From the NCBI RefSeq assembly GCF_001540865.1, contig NC_033622.1, forward strand, positions 11,403,637 to 11,467,636: a stretch of 64,000 nt of DNA, read 5' to 3'. The notes beneath the pieces are model-generated. The model saw only the letters and a program-made list of their open reading frames with translations. It made no database searches and was not told the DNA's origin. Below, piece after piece: positions 12,292-23,182 of this stretch. Numbering within the stretch: position 1 is the stretch's first letter; each line of letters starts with the position of its first letter. Both the position numbers and the translations under genes were made by a program. This stretch comes from Ananas comosus (Eukaryota; Streptophyta; Magnoliopsida; Poales; Bromeliaceae).

Positions 12292-14689
12292 TGTAGTGTT
12301 CCTGAGGTTTGGATAAGATTGGTTACAGTATTAGTGACTAGTCGACAAGTCTGGAGAGTGTCGGACTGAGTCGGAGTTAATTCTGCACGAAATGGATGGA
12401 GAAATGGACTCGACGCACTCAAATAAGCAAAACTAGAGTTTTGCCAGATTCGGGCTCCCAGAATAGGTTTTGGGTCGTCCAGAACTTGAGTGCAGAACTG
12501 AGCAAAACTAGAATCCAATTCGGATCTTAGTTTCAGGCACCTGGAAGTGGGTCCGAAAGTTCACCTCGTGAGTGTCGTTTGTGCTGACACGTGGCTGGTG
12601 ATAGGTGAGGTCCACCGGAGCCGGATATGGACGCAGCAGGCCACCGGCGGAGGAACCAAAGTGGAGCATTAGTGCAGCCTAGATGTTTCGGATGCCCAGA
12701 AAGGAATTTTGGGCGCCCAAAAGCGGCCATTCCTGCAGAGTGAGCAGTTTAACAGCTTTTGTTCCTGGGGTTTATTGGATCATCCTATCACCCTATAAAT
12801 AGGGGGAGTACGTCCCTGGTGGGCTCTTATCCTCCCTTCTTCACAGAGAACCCATAATTTGCATTTCAACCCTTCTAAACTTTCCAAATTACTCCAAAGT
12901 CCACAATTCCAAGCTTGAGGAGTGCTGATTCTGTATATTTCCAGCAGCGACCTTCGGCGTTTCGGCTCGTGTGCGACGTAGGAAGGTCGGATTGCAGTGA
13001 ATCTTGGTTTTTTGGATTCTATACTTCAAGATGAATCCGTGGAACCTAATTTGACAGAATTTGATTGAGGTTAGCTTGGTCAATTTCGTGTTTCTCTTTG
13101 CTGCTGGTGGTTTAGACCTGATTGTGAGTTTTCTTGGTCTTTCATGATGCAATCTTTGGAGGGAGCTGGAATTGCTACTTGAGCTTTGTGTGCAATCACT
13201 CTCCCCTAGATTTGGAACCTTACTTCACCATATTTGAGTATTAGAAGGTGAAGTTGACATTGAAATTGAGAAAATTTAAGCTTAAGTGTTGAATTTTTGG
13301 GTTATAATGCAATTTATTGGGTTTTGATGTTCAGATCTTTGAGGGGGTTTACTGTTGGTCCTGTGGTAATTACAGCAGAGATTACCAGTGTTTTCGTGAC
13401 CTTCTTGCTGCCGTGGAGTTGCGCGAGAGGTGGATTAATTGTGATGCTTACCGAATTCGGCGGATTTTCCTTCTAAGTAATATTGTCGACATGTGTCGTT
13501 ATTGGTTTGATTAATGTAATTAGCTCAAATTTATGATTTGCATGCTTAGTGGAATCTGAATTGGGAGCTTGAAATGTTGATTAAATATACATGTTGGACT
13601 TGGTTTTGACTTAGGAAAAAACTGCCGATTTTACACCGTCATGTGCTTAAACTACCAGATTTAGCTCTAGGAGCCGTGGTTTGTTGATGTCACCACAGTT
13701 TGAGAGTGGTGGATATTCCGGATAGTTTATAATGCATTTACGCTCGTGCTGAGATGCCGAGCTTATTTTTACAGCAGTGTTTAGGCTGTTTTGAATTGTC
13801 GGGTGCCATCGGGGTTGACGGTGGACCAGATTACTGTTTTTGCATCAGATTGTGCCGAAGGCACGTGGGTTTTGTTGTTAGACCCGTTAGACCCTATTTA
13901 TTTGACTATAGCCTGTGAGAGCCTAATTGAGCTCGACAGAGATACGCTTGCATACTCGGTTGGGTAGCGCCCACGAGTGCCACTCCGGAGTCGAGCTTTG
14001 TGCGTTTGCGTTGGTGTCGTTATGTCCTGATTGGACTTGCTCTCCACGGACTGCTTAGTGTGGAGGTAGCGTTAGCTTTGGCAGGCGGGACGGGTGTGTT
14101 CACAGTCCCTAGTGAGATTGGGTCTGAGACTGATTTTTCTACAGATTATTAGTGCTAGAGCATGATAGTATAGTGACATTTAGCTGTAGATTTGTTCCAG
14201 CTTTCCTTACTATCCTTGCTTACTTCTGTAGACTTAGTGGGTGAGCCGTTCAGTTCAGTAGCGGTACCCACTGAGGACTACTTCTTTTTGTAATAGTTCT
14301 CACGCCCAGTTGTGTTTTTGTTGCAGAGCCTTCTGTTCCGGCTGCTGCTTCTACCGAGACTGATTATGGCAAGGGCATTGCGAGTTAGAGCCCTTCCAGA
14401 CGAGTCAAAGCTAAAGGAGTACCAACTACAGGTAGTCGTAGTTTTTGGTCCTTAACATACAGATGTTGTACCTCGCCAGAGCAAGTATTTTTGTACCCAG
14501 ATGCTATGTATGTATTGAACCACTGTTGTTATTTATGCTTTATTCCTTTCTAGTAGCTCTATACTACTGGTTGTAGTATTATATGATTACAGGTACATGT
14601 ACAGTTTCGCTTCGTATACAGGAGAAATTCTTTTGTATACGGCGGGTCTGTAGCCGTGCCCGGGGAAACGAGGAATCCGGGGCATGACA
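12292..14689 (-). mobile_element. solo LTR B (2,398 bp), inverted, nested in foldback copy 1
   Basis: Read on the minus strand it starts TGTCATGCCCCGG and ends CACTACA. The 5-bp duplication CCTCC flanks it exactly (12287-12291 and 14690-14694). It aligns along its whole length with the reverse complement of solo LTR A, with many substitutions, so the two are separate insertions of one family. It split the GC-rich left arm of the foldback: the bases on either side rejoin to match the intact copy near 42650. Confidence 0.93.
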
Positions 14690-16041
14690 CCTCCTCACCT
14701 CCGACCCTGCCGAGGCCGCCCCGCTACTTTCTTCTTTTTTTTTCTCCGACCCTCCTCTACCACCTCCGTGGCCCTCCGCGATGGTAACGAAAACGGCAAT
14801 GCGATCTCTTTCTCCACCTTCGTCTTTCACCTCTACTGCAGCAGATTTTGCACCCACCAAACCCACTTTTGGAAACCTGCCATCCTCACCACCACCGTCG
14901 GCGACAAAGAGAAAGCACTTCTCGATGCTGAGACGCCGGCGAGGGAGGGGACACGCGGCCCACCTGCCTACCTCAGAGGGCCGCAGCGAGTACGGCCTCG
15001 GCGATGTCGGAGACGAGGAGGGCGAGAAGTGCACAAGAGCATATCTGGATTAGAATAAAAAAAATAACTAAAGGCAAAAAACTAGAGAATAATGAAGAAA
15101 ATCAGATAATAAAGAAGAAAAAGATGAAGTTGCACTATTAAGATAAAATTGCACTATTTTAAAAGAATGTTGCACTATTATGAACGTAAGTTGCACTATT
15201 TGAGATATAAACTGCATCATTTAAGATGAAAATTACACTCTATAAATAAAAATTACACTCTTTGGATATATTTACATTATTCTTATTGCACTCTTTGAAA
15301 TATAAACTGTGTTCTTTAAGATGAAAGATGCACTCTTTAGACGAAAGATGCACTCTTTGAGAGAAATTTATACTATTTTTTATTTTAAAGTGTGCAGTTT
15401 ATATCTCAAACAGTGCAATAAGAAGAAAAACAATATAAATATCTCTTAAAAAGTACAACTTTCGTTTTAGAAGTGTAAATTTTATTTTAAAGGATACAAT
15501 TTAATTTCAAAAAGTGCAACTTACATCCATAATAATGTAAAGTTTTTTTTTTAAATAGTGCAATTTAATCTTAACGGTGCAACTTCATCTTTTTCTTCTT
15601 TCTTTTCTCTTCTCTCATTTTCTTCATTATTCTCTAGCTTTGGCCTTTTGTTTTTTTTTTTTTGTTTTAAACAAATAAAAGTGCTAATTCAGATATACTC
15701 CTGTGCACCCCTCGTTCTCTTCGCCTCCGACACCGCCGAGGCCGCACTTGCCGGCGCCCTCTGGAGTAGGCGGGTAAGCCGCGTGCCCCCTCCCTCGCTG
15801 GCGTACTTTTTGACGCCGAGAAGTGCTTCTTCTTTGTCGTCGGCAATGATGGTGGGGACGCGGGTTCCTACAAGTGGGTTTGGTGGGTACAAAATATGCT
15901 GCAGTAGAGGTAGAGGGCGAAGGTGGAGGAAGAAAACGCTTTGCCGTACTTGTTACCATCGGAGAGGGTCGCAGAGGCGGTGGAGGAGAGTTGGAGAGAA
16001 AAAAAAACGAGAAAAAATAAAGGAGAGAGAGAAATGAATAA

Positions 16042-16870
16042 TGGCGTGTTTGGTTTGCTTCTTTTTCACCCTGGAATCGGAATTGAAATGTGTGAATCCG
16101 TTTGTGGGTGTTTGGTACGCGGGAGTCCCATTCCGATTCTGATTCCCGAGTAGAATGGGAATCCCCCAATCACCTCTTTTTTCAATCCGGCCAAGGAGTC
16201 CGGATTGGAAATTGAATCCGGACGGAATGGATATTTATTCGGATTAAATTTATTTTCTCAACTTTTTTAATTAAAATATGAGTTTAAATTTAGAAATTAA
16301 ATATATAATTTTAAATTTTAATTTGAACTTGAATTGAAAATTAAAAGTTAATCAAGTATTTCGAATCTAATTTATAAATTTGAATTTAAATTAAATTTTA
16401 ATTTATATAAAGTTTTATTCAAATTTTATTTAAAACTTAAATTAAATTTATGGATTCAAATTAAAATTTAGATTGTAATTTTAAGCTTGAATTTGAATAA
16501 ATCAAAATTTAATTTCATATTTTGAATTATCCACTCATCTTCAAAGTTTAATTTTTTTTTAAAAAAATAGATTAAAAATTCTGACATTATTTCAAAATTT
16601 TAATGTAAATTTTTAATATTTAATTTTTTATTTGAATTTNAATTTTAAATTTGAATTTAAATTAATATATTATAAAGATAATATTAGTATATTAATTTGA
16701 TTACGTTTTTATATCCACTTGAACCAAATATCGACAATGGGAATGATTTATTTCGATTCCAATTCAGGTGATGAACCAAACAGAATTAGGTAATGAGTCA
16801 TTTCGATTCCGATTCCAGCTTATTTGATTCCGATTCTAATTCCGACACCGACTTCGAACCAAACACGCCC
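16042..16870. mobile_element. Harbinger/Tourist-type MITE, 829 bp
   Basis: TAA duplications lie at 16039-16041 and 16871-16873. The inverted termini are TGGCGTGTTTGGTTT and GAACCAAACACGCCC. Subterminal ATTCCGATTCC words are also inverted. The middle is low-complexity AT and carries an ambiguous base at 16640. It is inserted in the right arm of foldback copy 1. Confidence 0.88.
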
Positions 16871-17345
16871 TAAGGGTATTTTGATCAGTTTGCTAAAAAT
16901 TTGGACCAAGTCTGTAAAATCAAAAAATGCGACCTAATTTTGCAAAAGTTCAAAATTTATGAATTTTTTATGCAAATTGGCCAAATACTTTCATATGCTA
17001 AAATCTTTTTTTTTCTGTTGGAAAAAGAATTATATATACCCCAATAAAATAATTATGATTTATTTTGAAAATCTAATATTTAGAAATGAACTAGTTAGCT
17101 ATAGACAAATAAGTGTGTTTCACAACGAACAAACTAATCATGCACACTAATTGGGACTTCCCTAGGCTCCATTAGCCATTATAGATTGGCACATAATAGG
17201 CGTTTTATATATCGTAATGATTCGACTATAGTATATTTCGTGCCATCCAATTGAAAAAGAGAGAAATAAATTTTTATATACTTTCGCTTTATTTCTATTT
17301 TGGCTTATTGGGGTTAGATAAATCTCAATATCAAAAAAGTCTTTG

Positions 17346-17815
17346 GACCGTTTGGTCTAGATTCTGAAAAAATGATTTTTATAAAATTAATAATTTTGGT
17401 TCGAAAAAGTGATTTTGGTTAAAAATTGTATAACGTTTGGCGGAGTTTAGACAAAAGTGATTTTTTTAAAGTAATTTTGTAAACCTATTTAGCAAGAAAA
17501 TTTGTTGTTTGCATATAATAATATTTTACTAAATTTTATTTTAAAATAATTTAAAATTTTGAATTAAAATTTAAAATTTTGAATTAAAATTTAAAATTTG
17601 TCCAAAATTTAAAATTTAAATTTTGAATTTTTAAAGCTAAATATAAATGTTCAATTTCAAATTTAAAATCTAAATTTAAAACTTTCAAAATTTAAATTTT
17701 AAATTTCAAATATAAAATATAAAATATAAAATTTTTAGATTTTAAAAATAAAATTGTCAAACGCGTATTTTTAAGTTCAAAACAACTTCTCAAAAATTAA
17801 GCCAAACACCCGCCG
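17346..17815. mobile_element. Harbinger-like MITE
   Basis: The left end is GACCGTTTGGTCTAGA and the right end is GCCAAACACCCGCCG, followed by TTA. The left flank TTG is a near-match. The subterminal phrase AAAGTGATTTTGGTT and its GCGGAGTTTAGACAAAAGTG partner also occur in the larger element at 23183-24714, so both belong to one family. The core is low-complexity AT. Confidence 0.7.
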
Positions 17816-18159
17816 TTAATTTAGTGGTGGAATGAGAGCCTCCCAAACAAGTGCTCGTGCCATGTCATGTGCTTGAAGGACAATTGTTTATAAACTCCCA
17901 AACTAAAAGATTATTTTAAAGAAAATTTACATAAACTTTGAATTTTTGTCTTTTTTTTATGAAACCGTAGCAAGTTATCTGATTTTTTTATGTTTTAAAA
18001 TATAAATTTAGCTAGAAATATAAAATAACTAAATTTTGAGCATGGAATCTAAGTTATAAGCTATTAAATTCTTAGCCAATTGCGATAGATACGTGCTATA
18101 TGCTCTGAACATAAGGTACATTTATTTAGTATCATGCACAGTAGGTGCAACAATTTTTA

Positions 18160-18592
18160 GAATCCGTTTGGTTGGATGTAATTATAAATACAGTGTAGTT
18201 AGAGATGCATGCAGTTGAAAATACAGTACTAATTGCAACCACATCCATCCTATTTGGTTGGATGTAGTAAAAAGCCCTGCAACTATAAATAATTTGTTTG
18301 ATTGCATACGTACAGTTGAGAAATGATTTTTAAAATTTTATCATTTTATATATATAATGGTGAGAATATTTCCAATAATGTAAAAAAATATATTTTTTTA
18401 TTTAGAAAATAATTAGGGAAGTCAGTTTATCTTTTACTTAAAATACTCTTTCCAACTGCTATAGTTGGGCCTCCTATAATTTCTACTGCAACAGTTAAAA
18501 TTAAATATATCAAACACCAAATTTGTATTTGTATGCAGTTACTATTGCAGTACGGTAACAACTACATGCAGCCAAAAGGTCCTTAGATCGTA
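18160..18592. mobile_element. Harbinger-type MITE, 433 bp
   Basis: TTA duplications lie at 18157-18159 and 18593-18595. The left end GAATCCGTTTGGTTGGATGT is matched by the inverted right end ACATGCAGCCAAAAGGTCC. The interior is rich in GCAGTT and CAACTG words. Confidence 0.8.
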
Positions 18593-18639
18593 AATAGCTG
18601 GTGTCTCGGGAGGTTGGCTAAAAATTCTATAACTTAATA

Positions 18640-19230
18640 AAGACAAATTATAATAAATGCTTAAATGTTATAAAATATTATAGACATCTTTTCAAAATTG
18701 TTAATATATCATGTTCGCCGCTACAAATTAATAAATTATCTTAAGAGTTCCTTTTATTGCATTGGCTAATTAAAGTTTTGAACTTATTTGTTCTATTTAT
18801 ACCTATTTATAAATAATTTCTGGCATTATAGAGGGCTAATAAATTAAGTGGCAATTTCAAAAGTGCCGCCTCAAAAGTGATAAGATGTTACGAATACCCC
18901 TTCAATTTTTCGCTATAAATTAATAAATTATATCAAAAACACACTTATGTCACGCTGACTAAGAATTTTGGACTAATTTATTCCTATTTGTACCTAATTA
19001 TAAATAATTGCGTGGTAATATGTAGAGCTAATAAATTAAGAAGCAATTTTAAACGGGCCCTCAAAAGTTGTAAAAAATTATGAATACTCCTTCAAAATTG
19101 TCAATGTCATTTACCATTATAAATTAATGAATTATGTCAAAATGCCGTCCATCATGTCGAGTAAGAGTTTTAGACTAATTTGTCTCTAGTTATACCAAAT
19201 TATAAATAACTGTATGATATTATGTATCTC
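18640..19230. repeat. diverged tandem repeat, about 190-bp unit, three copies
   Basis: The ordered phrases AGGGCTAATAAATTAAGTGG, CTCAAAAGTGATAAGATGTT, AATTAATAAATTAT and TTTTGGACTAATTTATT recur three times at about 190-bp spacing with heavy divergence. No coding potential is seen. The array may be an old satellite-like fragment or internal repeats of an element. Confidence 0.7.
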
Positions 19231-19249
19231 ATTCAAAAATAACTGAGTT

Positions 19250-20160
19250 TTTGTTTATGATTTAGTCTATGATTATCTTGTTTGACTAGTTAAATTTAAT
19301 TTGTTTTAATTGAAAATCATATTTGTCTCATATTGATCTTAATTAATAATTAATTAAAACTAAAGATATATCATACTTTTTGTTGATCAATTTTCTACTT
19401 CGCCTAAATTAATGATTTTTTTTTGCTGACTATTTGTGTAGTTTGCTTTGTTCGAATTAATTAGTTTCAATTTAATATAAATTCAACAATATTTGTAATT
19501 TTCAAGAAAGATATTCAAGTTAATTAAAAAGACATAGAAAATAGATGAATGGCAATATAAAAATGTTACTTAATTTGTATATATATGGATCACTAATTCA
19601 CTATCAATAGGGGTATTTAAGATGGTTTCTCTAATTTGAGAGATATTTTTTATTTTGACACTTTAGGGTGTTTTCAACGTAATTAAGGGGTTGGAGGAAT
19701 GATACGTTTAAATCATTCCATAAATTTATTTCTTATCCAAAATATGGCTCAACGATGTTGGTTTATGATTTAGTTTATGAATGTCTATATTATGACCACT
19801 TTTTAAAATTTAATAGCATATGGGTCTAACGTTAATATTAATTAATTAACAATTAATTAAAACTACGATATATATATTATTTTTTTTGTGAATCTATTCT
19901 TTTAGTTTTTTTAATTAAATATGATTTTTTTTTATACTATATGTGCATTTTAGTTTTCTCTACTTAATTAGTTTCAATTTAAATTACATTCAATTAATTG
20001 TATTTATAATTTTCAAGCAAATAATCATTTAAGTTAATTAAAAAGTTATAGATAATATATGATGGACAAAATAAAAATTTTATTTAGCTTTTAGATGGAA
20101 TGTTATCAATATAGATATTTTTTTTTATTTCTTTAAATCAGAGGGGTATTTCTATTTGAT
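19250..20160. repeat. diverged direct duplication, about 480-500 bp unit
   Basis: Two copies (about 19250-19680 and 19750-20160) share, in order, TTTATGATTTAGT, AATTAATTAAAACTA, ATTAGTTTCAATTTAA and TTCAAGTTAATTAAAAAG-like words and end in GGTATTT phrases. Together with the preceding three-copy array, this makes a 1.5-kb block of repeated AT-rich DNA without genes. Confidence 0.65.
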
Positions 20161-20699
20161 TAAGGATTAGAGGAAGAGTTATGCACATATATATAATTCT
20201 CGTATCCCTTTCAAAATGCTTTCGAATTGAGCATGCTAAAGTTGTTTTATTCATTCTGTTTCCAAATTTAACGATTTAGAAATATTCAAATCATATAAAA
20301 TTTTGAATTTTTTTGTACTATATAAAATAAGTTTAATATTTTTGATCTAAAATTTGTGGCGTCATATCATCACTTTTTATGAACTATTTATTTCCGGCCA
20401 TTGATTTGAGTTTTTTTTATTACTAGATAAATGATATTAAAAAATAACAAAATTTATTTTTCAGATATTTTAAGTACTTTAGATTAAATCTAATGAAGCC
20501 AATTATTGATTCGGAAGTCTTAGTATCGAAAATAATTTGATAGCATGATGCCCACCGTGCTTCTAAAAACACACTAATCAGACTCTCAATAACTAAATGG
20601 GAACGTGCTCTTTGTGTACCGGGAAAACTCCTTTCTCCTTTGGAATTGAAGAAAAGGAACAAAATTTGAAGTGGAAAAAGAGAATCAATCATCAATCAT

Positions 20700-20730
20700 A
20701 CTAATATAAAACCCGTGCTGCACGGCAGGT
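20700..20730 (-). mobile_element. possible Helitron 3' terminus
   Basis: On the minus strand a perfect hairpin (CCGTGCAGCACGG) is followed by GTTTTATA and TTAGT, close to the CTRRT that ends Helitrons. The hairpin-plus-AT spacer arrangement is typical of grass Helitron ends. The first base is T rather than C, and no 5' end was found, so the call is tentative. Confidence 0.4.
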
Positions 20731-21626
20731 AGGTATATAGTATTTTAGACAATTAAGGTATATATATATATTAAAATTTTAAAATTAAAAAATATAACTA
20801 AAAAAATACAAAACAAAGCAAAACTATAAAGTAGTTTTATCTATTTTATTAATATTTTCTTAACTTACATCATTTGTAAAGTTAAATTATACTAGTAATT
20901 TTGCTTAAAATATTAATCAAAATTTTAGTTTTAATAGTTATTTTATTAATAAATTTTTTCCTAAAAGGTTAAAATTGGAGGAGTTATTTCAAATTGAAAA
21001 ATAAATGAGAGTGTCTTTTCCTTGTTAAGATTGATTGAAGGAAGAGAAACTATTATATACAACTACTCTATACATCGCAACTTATATTAGATAATTATTA
21101 TTCTAATATTAAATTTTATTTAAATATATAATATCTATAAAGCCTAATAATTTAAATTATATTTGATGAACTTTTTAAAATTTTTATTAAAAGATTTTAA
21201 CCATGTAGTGTATGTTTAAATATACACTTTGTGTAGAGAATATTTAATAAAATATATTCATAAATTTCAAAAAAAAGAAGAAATATTTGCTTGCACCTGG
21301 TGCTTACTAGTGCTTCCGCACAAATTAAATATTAAATAATTGACAAAATATTTAATAATTAATATTACAAAATATATAGTCTGTTTATTGTGAATGGCGG
21401 GCGTCCATAAGTATGCCATCATTAGCTAAAGCATGGCTATCTCACGAAAGTGTTTTGTTGATGTGACTGACACCTCTCTCTCTCTCTCTCTCTCAAAACG
21501 GAGCCCGCCATATTTTTTTTTTTTTTTTCAAGGGTTGAGATGGACGCCGCGACACACGCGGCGCCCTTCTGGCACCGTGCCCAAACAAATTTGTTTGGAC
21601 ACAGTGCCCGGGGGGTGGGGACATGA
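20731..21626. other. AT-rich DNA upstream of second MYB gene
   Basis: Most is featureless AT-rich sequence. From 21410 on it is more mixed and likely includes the MYB promoter, with a CT tract (21475-21494) and a hyphenated inverted pair around 21565-21600 (GGCACCGTGCCCAAACAAAT, GTTTGGACACAGTGCCC). Confidence 0.45.
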
Positions 21627-21636
21627 TATATATATA
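21627..21636 (+). promoter_or_regulatory. TATA box of second MYB gene
   Basis: TATATATATA lies 50-60 bp before the start codon, leaving a short purine-rich leader (AGAGAGTAGAGAAGAGAAG) that would begin about 30 bp downstream. Position and sequence fit a core promoter, but the transcription start is inferred. Confidence 0.55.
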
Positions 21637-21686
21637 CCAAACTAAGTTGGATAGATGTAGAGAGAGTAGAGAAGAGAAGAGTAGAG

Positions 21687-22714
21687 ATGGGGAGGAGACC
21701 TTGTTGTTCTAAGGAGGGACAAAATAAAGGAGCATGGTCGGTTTCTGAAGATAAGATGCTTACCGAGTACATCAAGCTTCACGGTGAAGGAAAATGGAGA
21801 GATCTCCCAACAAGAGCAGGTGAGAGATCGAGATCAAGGTTCAGTTAATTAAGCCATGATTCGCCTTAGCTTGTACTTTGCCGGCTTTTTATATATTAAT
21901 TGTTTCGCTATCGTTTCATGATGATCGATCATGTTTCGTAACAATTAATATAGGATTAAAGCGATGTGGGAAGAGTTGTCGCCTTCGATGGATGAATTAT
22001 TTGAGACCCGGTATCAAGAGGGGAAACATTTCTGACGACGAAGTGGAGCTCATCATCAAACTCCACAAGCTCCTTGGCAACAGGTAGCTTATAACTCAGC
22101 CTCTCTTCACAAAATATATCATTTTAATGCATACGTACGCTCTATCTTCATCAATTGATCTTTTGCGTAGATGGTCCCTAATAGCAAGGAGACTTCCAGG
22201 ACGAACAGACAATGAAATTAAGAACTACTGGAACACAAACCTTAGCAAAAAGGCAGAGCCCCGACAGACTCTGCACAACTCGAAGAGAAGAGATGGTAAT
22301 GTATTGGACTCATCGGAAGCAACTGCTACAGCCGACAAACAGTCCCATCAAGTTATCCGAACCAAAGCAGTGAGGTGCACCAAAGTTTATCTCCCGACGC
22401 TACAAGATCTAGATGATTACGCAAAGCCAAACAATGAGAATATAGCTCCTCCGAGCAACGAGACACCATCTTCTTTCTCGCTTCCTCCACATGCCGGTTC
22501 GATCGATCTGTTCATGGACTTCGACATGGAAGAGCTCATGTCGAGCTTCGCGGATGATGGATTCTATAGTCTATGCAACAACAACGAGGACAAAGACGAC
22601 GGCAACGCGATCGGTTCTTATGCCGGTGAGGATTCGCTTTGGTTTAGCGAAACCATCCAAGAAGAGTGGAGAGAAAACAATGGCACAGATCATGACGATT
22701 TTGCATGTATTTGA
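21687..22714 (+). CDS. R2R3-MYB transcription factor, TT2/PA2-like (3 exons)
   Basis: The exons are 21687-21819, 21954-22083 and 22171-22714, giving 268 residues. The start MGRRPCC is the classic R2R3-MYB beginning. R2 tryptophans are at 17, 37 and 57, and R3 has Ile70, Trp89 and Trp108. Residues 76-95 carry the [DE]Lx2[RK]x3Lx6Lx3R motif that binds R/B-like bHLH proteins. The tail contains [15 protein letters not shown] at 149-163, a motif of subgroup-5 proanthocyanidin regulators (TT2, PA2, monocot C1-like). A nuclear activator of flavonoid genes in a MYB-bHLH-WD40 complex is therefore inferred. The C-terminal 70 residues are acidic ([18 protein letters not shown] end) and probably form the activation domain. 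Splice sites are standard GT-AG. Exon 1 and 2 lengths equal those of the MYB at 1335-2812, so the two are likely old tandem duplicates. Confidence 0.95.
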
Positions 22715-23182
22715 GATTGCAAGTAATTCAGCATGCAGCTTCTTTACTAGACTCTTGAAAGAAATTATATGATGGCATGGTAAAATAAAAAATACAGCTT
22801 GTACACTTCAAAAGAGGTGCAAATTTTGCATCTCCATTCTAGTATTTATAAAAAATCAAATAATTTTTAATAAAAACAAAAAAAGGATGATGTGGTAAAT
22901 AAAAAAACTAATAACTTTTGGATAGAGTTGATGAAAAATTACATCTACTTTAGAGTGTACCGATAGCACTGTTTATGATAAATCAGATAAAGCCTTTTTA
23001 TTTCGATGCATGCAATAAGCCTCATCAAATATTTGTAATGTCAAATATAAAATTATTACTTATGCTTTTCTCTCAATTGTACATGTGACTAGTTTTGCTT
23101 GCGCATGCATGTTTCTCGTTATGTATATACAATTGAAAATTTCTCTGTCCGTGGCCTTTGAATAATATTTTTGTCGAATTAA

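Larger units (their letters stand above)
12150..16996. mobile_element. foldback element copy 1, carrying a nested solo LTR and a nested MITE
   Basis: The outer ends are inverted: GCCAATTTGGATAAAAATTT at the left and ATGCAAATTGGCC at the right. Long GC-rich arms at about 14700-15058 and 15695-16037 are reverse complements (CACCTCCGTGGCCCTCCGCG versus a related run near 15965). The loop (15060-15690) is an AT-rich array of TTGCACT-type words that is itself roughly palindromic. A second copy without the insertions is at 42395-44365. The long inverted arms suggest a foldback or Mutator-like non-autonomous element. Its superfamily is not proven because the target duplication was not resolved. Confidence 0.8.

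Noticed and set aside
9034..14689. A single transposon with 2.4-kb terminal inverted repeats
   Set aside because: Each arm has its own perfect 5-bp target duplication and TG...CA ends. The outer flanks ACAAA and CCTCC do not match each other, so two separate solo LTRs explain it better.
14579..16169. Frames of 120-160 codons flanking the AGTGCAA loop
   Set aside because: They fall in the inverted GC-rich arms of a foldback, and the 'proteins' mirror each other across the inversion. No known domain or splice structure.
21437..21775. Minus-strand 112-codon frame over the second MYB start
   Set aside because: Overlaps the MYB promoter and exon 1 on the other strand, with Ser/Lys repeats from the CT and T tracts.
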